Of a stretch of DNA of 64,000 bases, positions 35,671 through 44,184 are shown in pieces. The notes below the pieces were generated by a model. That model saw only the letters and a list, made by a program, of their open reading frames with translations, made no database searches and was not told where the DNA came from. The position numbers and the translations under genes were made by a program. Source of the DNA: Vicinamibacterales bacterium (GTDB taxonomy: Bacteria > Acidobacteriota > Vicinamibacteria > Vicinamibacterales > UBA2999); the NCBI GenBank assembly GCA_041394705.1, contig JAWKHS010000022.1, positions 1 through 64,000 of the forward strand, in the 5' to 3' direction. Within the stretch, counting starts at the first letter, position 1. Each line of letters opens with the position of its first letter.

Positions 35671-36294
35671 TCAGCGAAGGACGATCCGCAGCGCCAGCGT
35701 GAGGAGCGCGACCGACGTCGCGAGGCCAAGGGCGCGCCGCGCGCCCGGACGTCCCAGAACGGTCCTCAGCCGGTGCAGGGCGAGCGTCCACGAGGCGTGA
35801 CAGCCGAAGGTGAGCGCCACGTGGCAGACGGCGAGGACGCCGTAGGCGCCACGCGGCCACGAGGGCCGGATGAACGTCGGGACGGCCGCCAGGTAGAACG
35901 AGAACGTCGCCGGCCCCAGGAGCGCCACCGTCAGGCCCTCCCGCCAGCTGCGATGGTGCATGCCCTGTGCGGGGGCCAGCGTCGTCATGAGCGTGGGCGC
36001 GGCGCGCACGGCCAGCCAGCCGCTCCGAATCCCGAGGTAGGCAAGATACGCGGCCCCGACGAGCCGCACGGCCTCGAGCGCGCCCGGCCACACCCGGAGC
36101 AGCGTGGCGCCCCCCAGCCCTGCCGCCGTGGCGTGAGTCGCGTTGGCGCAGGCGGCGCCGAGCGCCGTCGACAGCCCGGCGCGCCGTCCGCCGTCCAGGG
36201 TGTTCTTGACGACCACCGCGGTCGTGGACCCGGGCGTCGCCGCGAAGAGCAGCGCGTAGCCCAGGAACGCCGCGAACAGCGGGTCGGAGACCAT
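35671..36294 (-). CDS. LysE/RhtB-family amino acid exporter
   Basis: A 207-residue inner membrane protein with about six hydrophobic segments. The N-terminal FAATPGSTTAVVVKNTLDGG matches the conserved TPGP-type motif and following loop of LysE/RhtB exporters, though the family Pro-Gly-Pro reads Pro-Gly-Ser. The later AAYLAYLGIRSG and LLGPATFSFYLA fit too. The start ATG overlaps the heme A synthase stop by one base (TGATG), so the two are coupled. The exported amino acid is unknown. Confidence 0.8.
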   Translation of the reverse strand: MVSDPLFAAFLGYALLFAATPGSTTAVVVKNTLDGGRRAGLSTALGAACANATHATAAGLGGATLLRVWPGALEAVRLVGAAYLAYLGIRSGWLAVRAAPTLMTTLAPAQGMHHRSWREGLTVALLGPATFSFYLAAVPTFIRPSWPRGAYGVLAVCHVALTFGCHASWTLALHRLRTVLGRPGARRALGLATSVALLTLALRIVLR

Positions 36295-37265
36295 CAGGCC
36301 GGCCGCGCGGCCGCGGCCGGCGGCGGCGCCGGCCAGCGCCAGGCGATGAGTCCGAGCGCGGTCAGGGCCCCCAGGAGCACGCTGGCGGTGGTCAGGTGGA
36401 CGACCTGGGCCGGCGGGGGCAGGGCGAAGGCCGTGAGGGTCATGCCCGCCGCGATCTGCACGGCCGCCGCCGCCAGCGCGATGTGCGACGCCAGCGCCAG
36501 CGCCCGGTGGCCCGGATGCGTCAGCCGCGCCCACACCCACAAGCCGACCACGGCCAGCACGACCACCGCGGCCACGTCGCGGTGCGTGGCGTCGATGGCG
36601 CCCACTGTCTGCAGGGCCTCGGCCCGGGGCACGTCCGGGAGCGCGTCGTCCACGCGGCCGCGGACCTGCGTGCCGAGCGCCACCTGCGCCAGGAGGAGCG
36701 CCGTCGCCGCCCAGGCCGCCCAGCCGAAGCGCGTCAGCGCCGGCGACGCGGCAGCGGGCGTCGTCGAGCCGGCGGAGCCGCGCGGGGCGTCCTCCACCAG
36801 CGACTCCACGGTGGCCCAGAGCAGCAGCTGCACGATGACCAGGGCCACCACCATGTGGGCGGTGACGATCCAGGGCGCGAGCGCGTGCGCCACCACGCGT
36901 CCGCCGAGCCAGCCCTCGTAGCCCGTGAGCAGCACGGCGGCCACGACCGGCCACAGGATGCGCGGCGACCGACGATGGCGGCGCCAGGCGGCGATGGTCG
37001 TCCCCAGAATCGCGAAGCCGACGCTGACCCCCAGGAGCCGGTTGAGGTACTCCGTCCACATCAGCGTCGGGTTGAACTCGGCGGGGTCGAAGCCGGCCGG
37101 CAGCTCCGCCGCCGAGGCCGGCGGAATCCACGAGCCGAAGCATCGCGGCCAGTCCGGACAGCCGAGGCCGGCGCCGGACGCGCGCACGAGGCCGCCAACG
37201 GCGATGAGGAGATAGGTGAGGGCCGTCGTGGTGACGGCCAGCCGTTGGAACGAGGTCAGGCGCAT
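36294..37265 (-). CDS. ctaA: Heme A synthase (CtaA/COX15 family)
   Basis: A 323-residue membrane protein with about eight helices. ATG 37265 follows GGAGCG; ATG 37289 is an alternative. It oxidises the heme O methyl group to formyl to make heme A for cytochrome oxidase. Two Cys, Cys36 and Cys42 in GCPDWPRCFG, match the first external loop disulfide pair. His candidates in AHALAPWIVTAHM, IDATHRDVA and QVVHLTT match the heme ligand helices. The first ligand motif usually reads ExxH but here reads EYLN (Glu72, Asn75). No cytochrome oxidase genes lie next to it. Confidence 0.85.
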   Translation of the reverse strand: MRLTSFQRLAVTTTALTYLLIAVGGLVRASGAGLGCPDWPRCFGSWIPPASAAELPAGFDPAEFNPTLMWTEYLNRLLGVSVGFAILGTTIAAWRRHRRSPRILWPVVAAVLLTGYEGWLGGRVVAHALAPWIVTAHMVVALVIVQLLLWATVESLVEDAPRGSAGSTTPAAASPALTRFGWAAWAATALLLAQVALGTQVRGRVDDALPDVPRAEALQTVGAIDATHRDVAAVVVLAVVGLWVWARLTHPGHRALALASHIALAAAAVQIAAGMTLTAFALPPPAQVVHLTTASVLLGALTALGLIAWRWPAPPPAAAARPA

Positions 37266-37320
37266 GGGACGCTCCGCGCGATCGTACATCGCGCGGGCCC
37301 CGCGGGGGCGCGCCTGGCGG

Positions 37321-38757
37321 CTACGCGCTGGCGCCGGCCGGTTCGCCCGCCGGGGCCTCGGCCTCCGGGGCGTCGGCCTCGGTCGGCGGCGCGTCGTGCG
37401 CCTCGAAGGTGGCGAAATCGAGCTGGCCGAGCATGCGGCTCGTCACGGTCCCGGCCGTCATCGATCCGCTGACGTTGATGGCGGTGCGGCCCATGTCGAT
37501 GAGGGGCTCCACCGAGATGAGCAGGCCGGCGAGCGCCACCGGCAGATTCAGGGCCGACAGCACGACGATGGCGGCGAAGGTCGCCCCGCCGCCGACGCCG
37601 GCGATGCCCACCGAACCCAGGGTCGCGATGCCGATGAGCGAGGCCATGAACGGCAGCGACGTGGGGTCGATGCCGGCGCCTGGCGCGATCATCACCGCCA
37701 GCATCGCCGGGTACAGGCCGGCGCAGCCGTTCTGCCCGATGGTGGCGCCGAAGCTGGCCGCGAAGTTCGCCACGGCCGGCGGCACGCCCAGGCGCGCCAC
37801 CTGCGTCTCCACGCTGAGCGGGATGGTGGCGGCGCTGGACCGCGACGTGAACGCGAAGGTCAGCACCGGCAGCACCTTCTGGTAGAACTTCACGGGGTTC
37901 AGCCCCGTTCCGGTCAGGATGGCGGCGTGCATCAGCAGGATGATCGCCAGGCCGAGGTACGAGGCGACGACGAACCCGCCCAGGTTGTAGATGTCGTCCA
38001 CGTTCGACGTGGCGACCACGCGCGTCATCAGCGCCAGGACGCCGTAGGGCGTCAGCCGCAGCACCATGCGGACGAGCCGCAGCACGAGCTGCTGCACGGT
38101 GTCGATGGCCTCCTGCACCTTCTCGCCCACCTCGGGCTTCTCCCGCTTGAGCGCCAGGACGGCGAAGCCGAGCATGGCCGAGAAGACCACGACCGCCATG
38201 ATCGACGTGGAGCGCGTGCCGGCCATGTCCGCGAAGATGTTCGTCGGGACCATCTGCTGCAGGAGCGTCGGGAGATCGAGGCGGGCGGCCTCGGCCACCC
38301 GGTTCTCCATCATCGTGCCCCGCTCGAGCTCCCGGGCGCCCTGGACGATGCCCTCGGCCCGCAGCCCGAAGAGGGTCGCCATGCCGATCCCGATGCCGGC
38401 CGAGATGGCCGTCGTCAGGAGCAGCATCCCGATGACGCCGCCGCTGATCTTCCCGAGGGCGCTGGCGTCGTGGAGCTTGGTGACGGCGCCCAGGATGGAG
38501 ACGAACACGAGCGGCGTCACCACCATCTGGAGGAGCCGGACGTAGATGCCCCCGACCACGCCCACCCAGGTCATCGTGCCGGAGACCGCCTGGCTGCCCA
38601 GGCCCCACGCCGTCTGCGCGAGCGCACCCAGCACGACGCCCAGCAGCACCGACAGGAGCACGTTGCTCGAGATCGACGCGCCGTGCTTCCGCCGCTGGTA
38701 GAGGTAGCCCATCGTGAGGACGAAGACGGCCACGTTGACGATCACGGGTAGATTCAT
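37321..38757 (-). CDS. Dicarboxylate/amino acid:cation symporter, TcyP-like (L-cystine)
   Basis: A 478-residue membrane protein of the DAACS family. The N-terminal part (VAVFVLTMGYLYQRRKHGAS) and YVRLLQMVVTPLVFVSILGA resemble the TcyP cystine carrier. The re-entrant loop serine motif is TSRSSAATIPLS, and FGATIGQNGCAGLYPAMLAV is the second half. It probably takes up L-cystine or a related amino acid with sodium or protons. Cystine import would suit an organism with bacillithiol and sulfur amino acid lyases, but this link is inference. Confidence 0.82.
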   Translation of the reverse strand: MNLPVIVNVAVFVLTMGYLYQRRKHGASISSNVLLSVLLGVVLGALAQTAWGLGSQAVSGTMTWVGVVGGIYVRLLQMVVTPLVFVSILGAVTKLHDASALGKISGGVIGMLLLTTAISAGIGIGMATLFGLRAEGIVQGARELERGTMMENRVAEAARLDLPTLLQQMVPTNIFADMAGTRSTSIMAVVVFSAMLGFAVLALKREKPEVGEKVQEAIDTVQQLVLRLVRMVLRLTPYGVLALMTRVVATSNVDDIYNLGGFVVASYLGLAIILLMHAAILTGTGLNPVKFYQKVLPVLTFAFTSRSSAATIPLSVETQVARLGVPPAVANFAASFGATIGQNGCAGLYPAMLAVMIAPGAGIDPTSLPFMASLIGIATLGSVGIAGVGGGATFAAIVVLSALNLPVALAGLLISVEPLIDMGRTAINVSGSMTAGTVTSRMLGQLDFATFEAHDAPPTEADAPEAEAPAGEPAGASA

Positions 38758-38848
38758 GGCAACTCCAGCGAGCGGCAGCTCCTCGTTCGACGCGGCGGCG
38801 CGAGGGAAGGTGTCGCGGCCGGAGTCTAGCCCCTGGCCGCGCCTGGGG

Positions 38849-40093
38849 TCAACGCGCGCCGGAGCGCCGGTCCACGACGACCCGCCCGTCCTTCATCACC
38901 CACCGGACTCCCGTGAACAGGTCGTGGATCCGCGCCAGGGGATCGCCCTCGACGGCCACGAGGTCCGCGAGGTAGCCGGGCGCCACCCGGCCCAGCCGGT
39001 CGCCCATGCCGAGCATGGCCGCGGGGATGGTCGTGGCCGTTTCCAGGGCCTGCGCCGGCGTCATGCCCGCCTGGACGAACCACCCGAGCTCCCGGGTGTT
39101 CTGTCCGAACATCGAGTACACGGCGTCGGAGCCCATCGCCATCGGCACGCCGAGCGACACGGCCACTTTCACCGACGCCAGGTTGCGCTGGATGTAGTCG
39201 CGGAGCTTCGGCTCGGCCCCGGGATCGAACCCGTACTCGTCCTTCGCGTCCACGTAGTAGCGGTTGTGGTCCACCGTGGGCACCCACACGATGCCCCGCC
39301 GCTTCATCTCGGCCAGCGTGGCCGGATCCACGTCGGCGCCGTGCTCGACCGAGTCGGCGCCGGCCCTGACGGCGTCGGCCACCCCGCTGGCGCCGTAGGA
39401 GTGGATCGCCACCTTCTTGCCGCGCGCGTGCGCCGCGTCGACCACCGCCTTCATCTCCTCGAAGGTGACGGTCTGCGTCCCGTCCACCACCTCGAAGCTG
39501 CCGCGCGAGCCGAACACCTTGATCCAGTCGACGCCCGACGCCACGCGCGCCTCGACCAGCGACGCCATCGCGGCCGGATCCGGCGGCGCGCCGGCACGCG
39601 CCGACAGCCCGGGACCCGAGGCGAAGATCCGGGGCCCCACCATCGCGCCCGACGCCGTGAGCTCGCGCATGGCCAGGTCCATGTCGTTCCCGGCGTTCAG
39701 ATCGCGGACCGTCGTCACCCCGGTTTCGAGCGTGCGGCGGGCGTTGTCCTGCGCCAGGAAGACGGTGACCGCGGGCAGCCGACGCTGGCCGCGCGGCCGC
39801 GTGCCCGGCGCCCGGTCCCAGTAATAGGTGATGTGCGTGTGGGCGTCGATGAGGCCGGGCAGGCCGACCAGGGGACGAAGGTCGACCACCGCCGCGCCCG
39901 ACGGCACCGCGCCGTCGCCTTGTCCCACGGTGCGAATGCGCCCGCCCTCCACGACCACGACGGCGTCGGCCACTCGCCGCGCGCCGTCCCACAACGCGCC
40001 GAAGCGCACGGCCGTTCCCTGGGCGGCGGCGTCGGAGGCCGCGGCCAGCACGGCCGTCGACGCGAGGGCGAGCAGGAGTCGGCGTTGCGGCAT
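38849..40093 (-). CDS. Exported amidohydrolase (imidazolonepropionase-like fold)
   Basis: A 414-residue protein with signal peptide MPQRRLLLALASTAVLAAAS. The amidohydrolase motifs are GLIDAHTHITY (metal His pair), WIKVFGSRG (probable bridging Lys), VAIHSYG and SVEHGADVD (His ligands), and MAMGSDAVYSMFG (catalytic Asp). Related proteins are often annotated as Xaa-Pro or aryl amidases. The true substrate is unknown; the periplasmic location suits peptide or amide scavenging. Confidence 0.85.
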   Translation of the reverse strand: MPQRRLLLALASTAVLAAASDAAAQGTAVRFGALWDGARRVADAVVVVEGGRIRTVGQGDGAVPSGAAVVDLRPLVGLPGLIDAHTHITYYWDRAPGTRPRGQRRLPAVTVFLAQDNARRTLETGVTTVRDLNAGNDMDLAMRELTASGAMVGPRIFASGPGLSARAGAPPDPAAMASLVEARVASGVDWIKVFGSRGSFEVVDGTQTVTFEEMKAVVDAAHARGKKVAIHSYGASGVADAVRAGADSVEHGADVDPATLAEMKRRGIVWVPTVDHNRYYVDAKDEYGFDPGAEPKLRDYIQRNLASVKVAVSLGVPMAMGSDAVYSMFGQNTRELGWFVQAGMTPAQALETATTIPAAMLGMGDRLGRVAPGYLADLVAVEGDPLARIHDLFTGVRWVMKDGRVVVDRRSGAR

Positions 40094-40276
40094 GCCGCGC
40101 GAGCATGCGGGGCCGTCTCGTGAAAGTCAAGACAGGGCCCGACTGATCGAAATCCCCCGCGGTGCGGGCGAAAACGGCGAGAAGATTGCTCGTCGTTCCC
40201 AGGGCGGGACCGTGCTGCGCACGTTCACCGCCGCGTGCCCACGCCCCCTGTCGATGGGTGGGCAGAAAGGACGGAT

Positions 40277-41827
40277 ATGCATGTAGGAATTGCATGGCTC
40301 GGCCGCGCCAGCCGGACGTGCGCGACGATGGCGACCGGAATTCTTGCCGGATGCGCGGTGGCCAGCGCCCAGGTCAATCCGCCTCCGCTGAGCGGGGCCG
40401 AGAGCTTCGCGGTGCTCGGGGCGTCCAGCGTCGCCAATACCGGAGCGTCGACCTTCAGCGGCGACGTCGGCGCCGCGCCCGGCGGCACCGTCAGCGGCGT
40501 CACGCCGGCCATGCTGGCCCCGGGCAGCGTGATGCACGCCGGGGACGCCGTCGCCGCCCAGGCCCTGCACGCGGCCACGGCGGCCTATCTCGATCTGGCG
40601 GGGCGCACCTGTCCGCCCGCGAACCTCGACCCGGTCCTGGACGGCGCGTCGCTCACCGGCGGCGTGTACTGCTTCAGCGGCGACGCGGTCCTGAACACGA
40701 CGCTCACGCTGACCGGCGCAGGGCCGTGGATCTTCCAGGTGGACGGCGCGCTCACAGTAGGCCCGGCCGCCACGGTGGTCCTGCCACCGGTGGCGCCCGC
40801 CACCTGCAGCGGCTCCGACGTCTTCTGGCAGGTGGGCGACGCCAGCATCGCGACACCGCCCACGGCCGTCACCCTCGGCGCCGGTGCGGTGTTCGTCGGA
40901 AACGTCCTCGCCGAGGGCGACGTGAGCGTCGGCGCCGCGGCCACGGTGGACGGCCGCGCGCTGTCGATCGGCGCTGGAGCCGCCGGCGGCACCGTGACGA
41001 CGAGCGGGGCCGCGATCACGGCGTGCAGCTACGGCCAGCCGCTGCCCACGCACACGTCCTTCAAGGTCACGGGCGGTGGCAGCATCAACGTGCCGAGCGA
41101 TCCGGCGAATACGGATCCCGACGCGACCGGCACGGGCTTCGCCAACTACGGCTTCAACGCCGAGCCCGGCGCCACGGCCGGCGCGGCGAGCGGCACCTTC
41201 AACTACGTCAACCACATCCGCGCCGCGAACCTCCACGTCAACGGGCCGGTCACGGCCATGGACGTGGTGGCGCTGAATCCGGACGGCACGCCGCTGACCG
41301 CGCGGATCTCCGGCACCTGCGACGCCGTCCTGCCGTCGTGCACCTTCAGCGTCGTGACCGAGGACAACGGCGAGCCGGGCAGGAACGACAGGTTCGGCGT
41401 GACCATCGTGTCGAACGGCCAGGTGGTGGAAGCCCGGTCGCTCCGCACGGTCCGCAACGGGAACATCCAGTTCCACTCGGCCACGCTGTCGACGACCGTC
41501 AACGCGCCGACGCTGAGGACCGGGCAGACGATGCGTCTGCACGCCACCCTGCGGAGGGACAAGACGGCGACGCCATCGGACGCCTATGTGGTGCTCCAGT
41601 TGCCCGGCGGCCAGACGCTGTCGTGGACGGGCGCGGGGCTCGTTCCCGGCCTCGTGCCGCTCGCCCGGAACTTCGTGCCCATCGACTGGGACGGCGACAT
41701 CCTGGCCCTGCCCATTCCGCCGGGCGCGCCGCCCGGGGTCCACGTGTGGATGTCGGCGCTCACCCGGGCCGGCACCTTCGAGCTGCTGTCGGGCATCTCG
41801 CAGCGGGCGGTCACGATCGCGCCGTAG
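40277..41827 (+). CDS. DUF3494 ice-binding-type protein with post-COAP-1 domain
   Basis: A 516-residue exported protein. The ATG at 40277 follows an AGAAAGGA sequence and precedes a signal peptide (IAWLGRASRTCATMATGILA). Residues about 50-255 match the DUF3494 ice-binding beta-solenoid, with FAVLGASSVANTGASTFSGD at its start and SDVFWQVG and AGAVFVGNVLAEGDVSVG later. Residues about 260-400 match the post-COAP-1 domain (SFKVTGGGSI, FSVVTEDNGEPGRNDRFGV, GNIQFHS). An extra C-terminal beta domain follows. DUF3494 proteins bind ice or act as surface adhesins; which applies is unknown. Confidence 0.82.
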   Translation: MHVGIAWLGRASRTCATMATGILAGCAVASAQVNPPPLSGAESFAVLGASSVANTGASTFSGDVGAAPGGTVSGVTPAMLAPGSVMHAGDAVAAQALHAATAAYLDLAGRTCPPANLDPVLDGASLTGGVYCFSGDAVLNTTLTLTGAGPWIFQVDGALTVGPAATVVLPPVAPATCSGSDVFWQVGDASIATPPTAVTLGAGAVFVGNVLAEGDVSVGAAATVDGRALSIGAGAAGGTVTTSGAAITACSYGQPLPTHTSFKVTGGGSINVPSDPANTDPDATGTGFANYGFNAEPGATAGAASGTFNYVNHIRAANLHVNGPVTAMDVVALNPDGTPLTARISGTCDAVLPSCTFSVVTEDNGEPGRNDRFGVTIVSNGQVVEARSLRTVRNGNIQFHSATLSTTVNAPTLRTGQTMRLHATLRRDKTATPSDAYVVLQLPGGQTLSWTGAGLVPGLVPLARNFVPIDWDGDILALPIPPGAPPGVHVWMSALTRAGTFELLSGISQRAVTIAP

Positions 41828-42002
41828 CCGCCGGTTCGACGCTCGGGCGCGCCCGTGGTTCCGCAGCCGGGATCGCGGGCGTTGCTCTGTACGGCGGGCC
41901 GCGACCTGCTAGAGTGTGCCGTCGATCGGAGGCGCTCGCCCGTCGCGCCGACGGGCGTCGGGACCTCCCGAGCGGGCGGGCGCGGTGCCCGGGGAGAGGA
42001 CG

Positions 42003-44171
42003 ATGCCGATGCCGAACTCGATTCTCCGGCGCCTGCTGACGGTGGGGCTCATCGCCGGCACGGCCGCGTGCACCACGACGGCGCCTCCGGTCGCAGGGCC
42101 CCCGGCCACGCGGACCGACGCCGTGGTGGACACGATCCAGGGCGAGACGTTCCCCGATCCGTATCGCTGGCTCGAGGCCCAGGACGCGGCGGAGACCCGC
42201 GAGTGGCTGGCGGCGCAGGGGGCCTACGCCGACCGCGTGCTGCCGCGTGACGACGTCCGTCTGGCGCTCGAGACGCGCATCCGCGCGCTCTCGGACCGTG
42301 CCGAGATCGGCGCGCCGCGGCGTGGGGGCGCGTTCGAGTACTTCACGCTGCGCCGGGTCGGCGAGGAGCTCGCGTCCATCGTCCGGCGGTCGGTGCCGGA
42401 CGCGGCGCCGGGCACCGGAGGCCGCCGCGACGCGATCGATCCCACCGCCCCGTACGACGTGGTGGTGGATCCCGCGCCGCTCAGCGACGACCTGACGACG
42501 CGGGTGGAGGTGACGGCCGTGGACCGGCAGGGCCGCCACCTGCTGTACGGCGTGCGCGACGGCGGCCAGGACGAATTCGCGCTGAAGATCCGCGACCTCG
42601 GCACGGGCCAGGACCTGCCGGACCACTTCCCCGCCGCGCTGTACAGCAGCGTGGTGCTCACGACGAGCGGCGACGGCTTCTACTACAGCGTCCGATCGCG
42701 GCAGACGGGCGCCCGCATCCGCCGCCATGCCTGGGGCACGGACCCGTCGAGCGATCCGCTCGTGTTCGGCGAGGGCTACGGACCGACGGCGTTCGTCTCG
42801 GTGCTCCAGTCCGACGACGGGGCCTGGCTGGTCTTCACCGTCCAGCACGGGTGGGCGACGACGGACGTCTTCGCCCTGGACCTGAGGGCAAAGGGCGGCA
42901 CGCCGTTCGCCGTGGTCGAAGGCGCCGACGCGCGCTTCTATCCGCGGTTCGTGAACGGCGAGCTGTGGATGCGGACGGACCTCGACGCCCCCAGGAACCG
43001 CGTGGTGGCCGTGGATCTCAGGCGCCCGGCGCGGGCCGCCTGGCGCACCGTGATCGCCGAGCAGCCAGAGGTGATCGAGGACGTCTCGGTCATCGGCGAC
43101 ACGCTCGTCGCCCAGGTGATCGACGACGGCGCCAACCGCCTGATCACGTTCACCCGGAAGGGCGAGCGCACGGGCGAGCTGGCCGTGCCGCCGCGGCACT
43201 CGGCGTCGATTCGCGGCGACGGCCCGGGCCGCGCCCTCGTCACGCTCGAGTCCTTCGATGCGCCCGAGACCACGTGGCGGGTCGATCTCGCGACGGGCAC
43301 CCGCGTGCTCGACCGCGGAGCCGAGATCCCCTTCGACGGGTCGGGCATGACGGTGACCCGCGGCGACGCCACCTCGAAAGACGGCACGACGGTGCCGGTC
43401 TGGGTGCTGCACAAGACGGACCTGCCCCGCACCGGAACGACCCCGACGCTCCTCTTCGGCTACGGCGGGTTCTACGCGGCCCAGAAGCCGTCGTTCTCGC
43501 CGATGGCGGCCGCCTGGGTGGAACACGGCGGCGTGTACGCGATGGCGGTGCTGCGCGGCGGCAGCGAGTTCGGCGAGACGTGGCACCGCGACGGGATGCT
43601 CACGAACAAGCAGCACGTCTTCGACGACTTCGTGGCGGCCGCCGAGTGGCTCGTGCGCGAACGCTACACGAGTCCGGCGGCGCTCGGCATCATGGGGACC
43701 AGCAACGGCGGGCTGCTCGTGGGCGCCGCGCTCACGCAGCGGCCGGATCTCTTCCGCGCCGTGCTCTGCGGGTTCCCGGACGTGGACATCCTGCGCTTCA
43801 ACCAGTACACGGCCAACAACAACATGCCGGCGCTGCTCGAGTACGGCGATGCCGCGATCAAGGCGCAGTTCGACGCCATCAAGCAGTACTCGCCGTACCA
43901 GCAGGTGCGCGCCGGCACGGCGTATCCCGCCGTGATGCTCTCCTCAGGCGACCGCGACACGCGCGTGCCGCCGCTGGCGGCGCGCAAGTTCACGGCGCGC
44001 CTGCAGGCCTCGTCGATCTCGGGGCGGCCCGTGATCCTGCGCTACCACCCGAAGGCCGGCCACGCCGCCAACCGCGGCCTTCCCTTCTCGCGCCGGGTCG
44101 AGGACACGGCCGCCGAGATGGCCTTCATGGCGAAGGAGCTGGGCCTGCCGCTCCCGCGGCCCGGCGCCTGA
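42003..44171 (+). CDS. S9A prolyl oligopeptidase lipoprotein
   Basis: A 722-residue serine peptidase. ATG 42003 follows GGGGAGAGGA. The N-terminus ends in LIAGTAAC, a lipobox, so the enzyme is envelope-anchored. The first about 430 residues form a beta-propeller (DPYRWLEAQDAAETREWLAA is the typical N-terminal helix). The alpha/beta hydrolase domain follows, with catalytic Ser567 in GTSNGG, Asp652 in GDRDTRVPP and His687 in KAGHAANRG. It should cleave short peptides after proline. It converges on the propeller-FN3 gene with a 13-base gap. Confidence 0.9.
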   Translation: MPMPNSILRRLLTVGLIAGTAACTTTAPPVAGPPATRTDAVVDTIQGETFPDPYRWLEAQDAAETREWLAAQGAYADRVLPRDDVRLALETRIRALSDRAEIGAPRRGGAFEYFTLRRVGEELASIVRRSVPDAAPGTGGRRDAIDPTAPYDVVVDPAPLSDDLTTRVEVTAVDRQGRHLLYGVRDGGQDEFALKIRDLGTGQDLPDHFPAALYSSVVLTTSGDGFYYSVRSRQTGARIRRHAWGTDPSSDPLVFGEGYGPTAFVSVLQSDDGAWLVFTVQHGWATTDVFALDLRAKGGTPFAVVEGADARFYPRFVNGELWMRTDLDAPRNRVVAVDLRRPARAAWRTVIAEQPEVIEDVSVIGDTLVAQVIDDGANRLITFTRKGERTGELAVPPRHSASIRGDGPGRALVTLESFDAPETTWRVDLATGTRVLDRGAEIPFDGSGMTVTRGDATSKDGTTVPVWVLHKTDLPRTGTTPTLLFGYGGFYAAQKPSFSPMAAAWVEHGGVYAMAVLRGGSEFGETWHRDGMLTNKQHVFDDFVAAAEWLVRERYTSPAALGIMGTSNGGLLVGAALTQRPDLFRAVLCGFPDVDILRFNQYTANNNMPALLEYGDAAIKAQFDAIKQYSPYQQVRAGTAYPAVMLSSGDRDTRVPPLAARKFTARLQASSISGRPVILRYHPKAGHAANRGLPFSRRVEDTAAEMAFMAKELGLPLPRPGA

Positions 44172-44184
44172 GCGCGCGCCGCGC

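Noticed and set aside
40094..40276. A cyclic-di-GMP riboswitch upstream of the ice-binding-type gene
   Set aside because: The region has purine-rich pieces, but the conserved core and tetraloop receptor sequences of GEMM riboswitches are not present.
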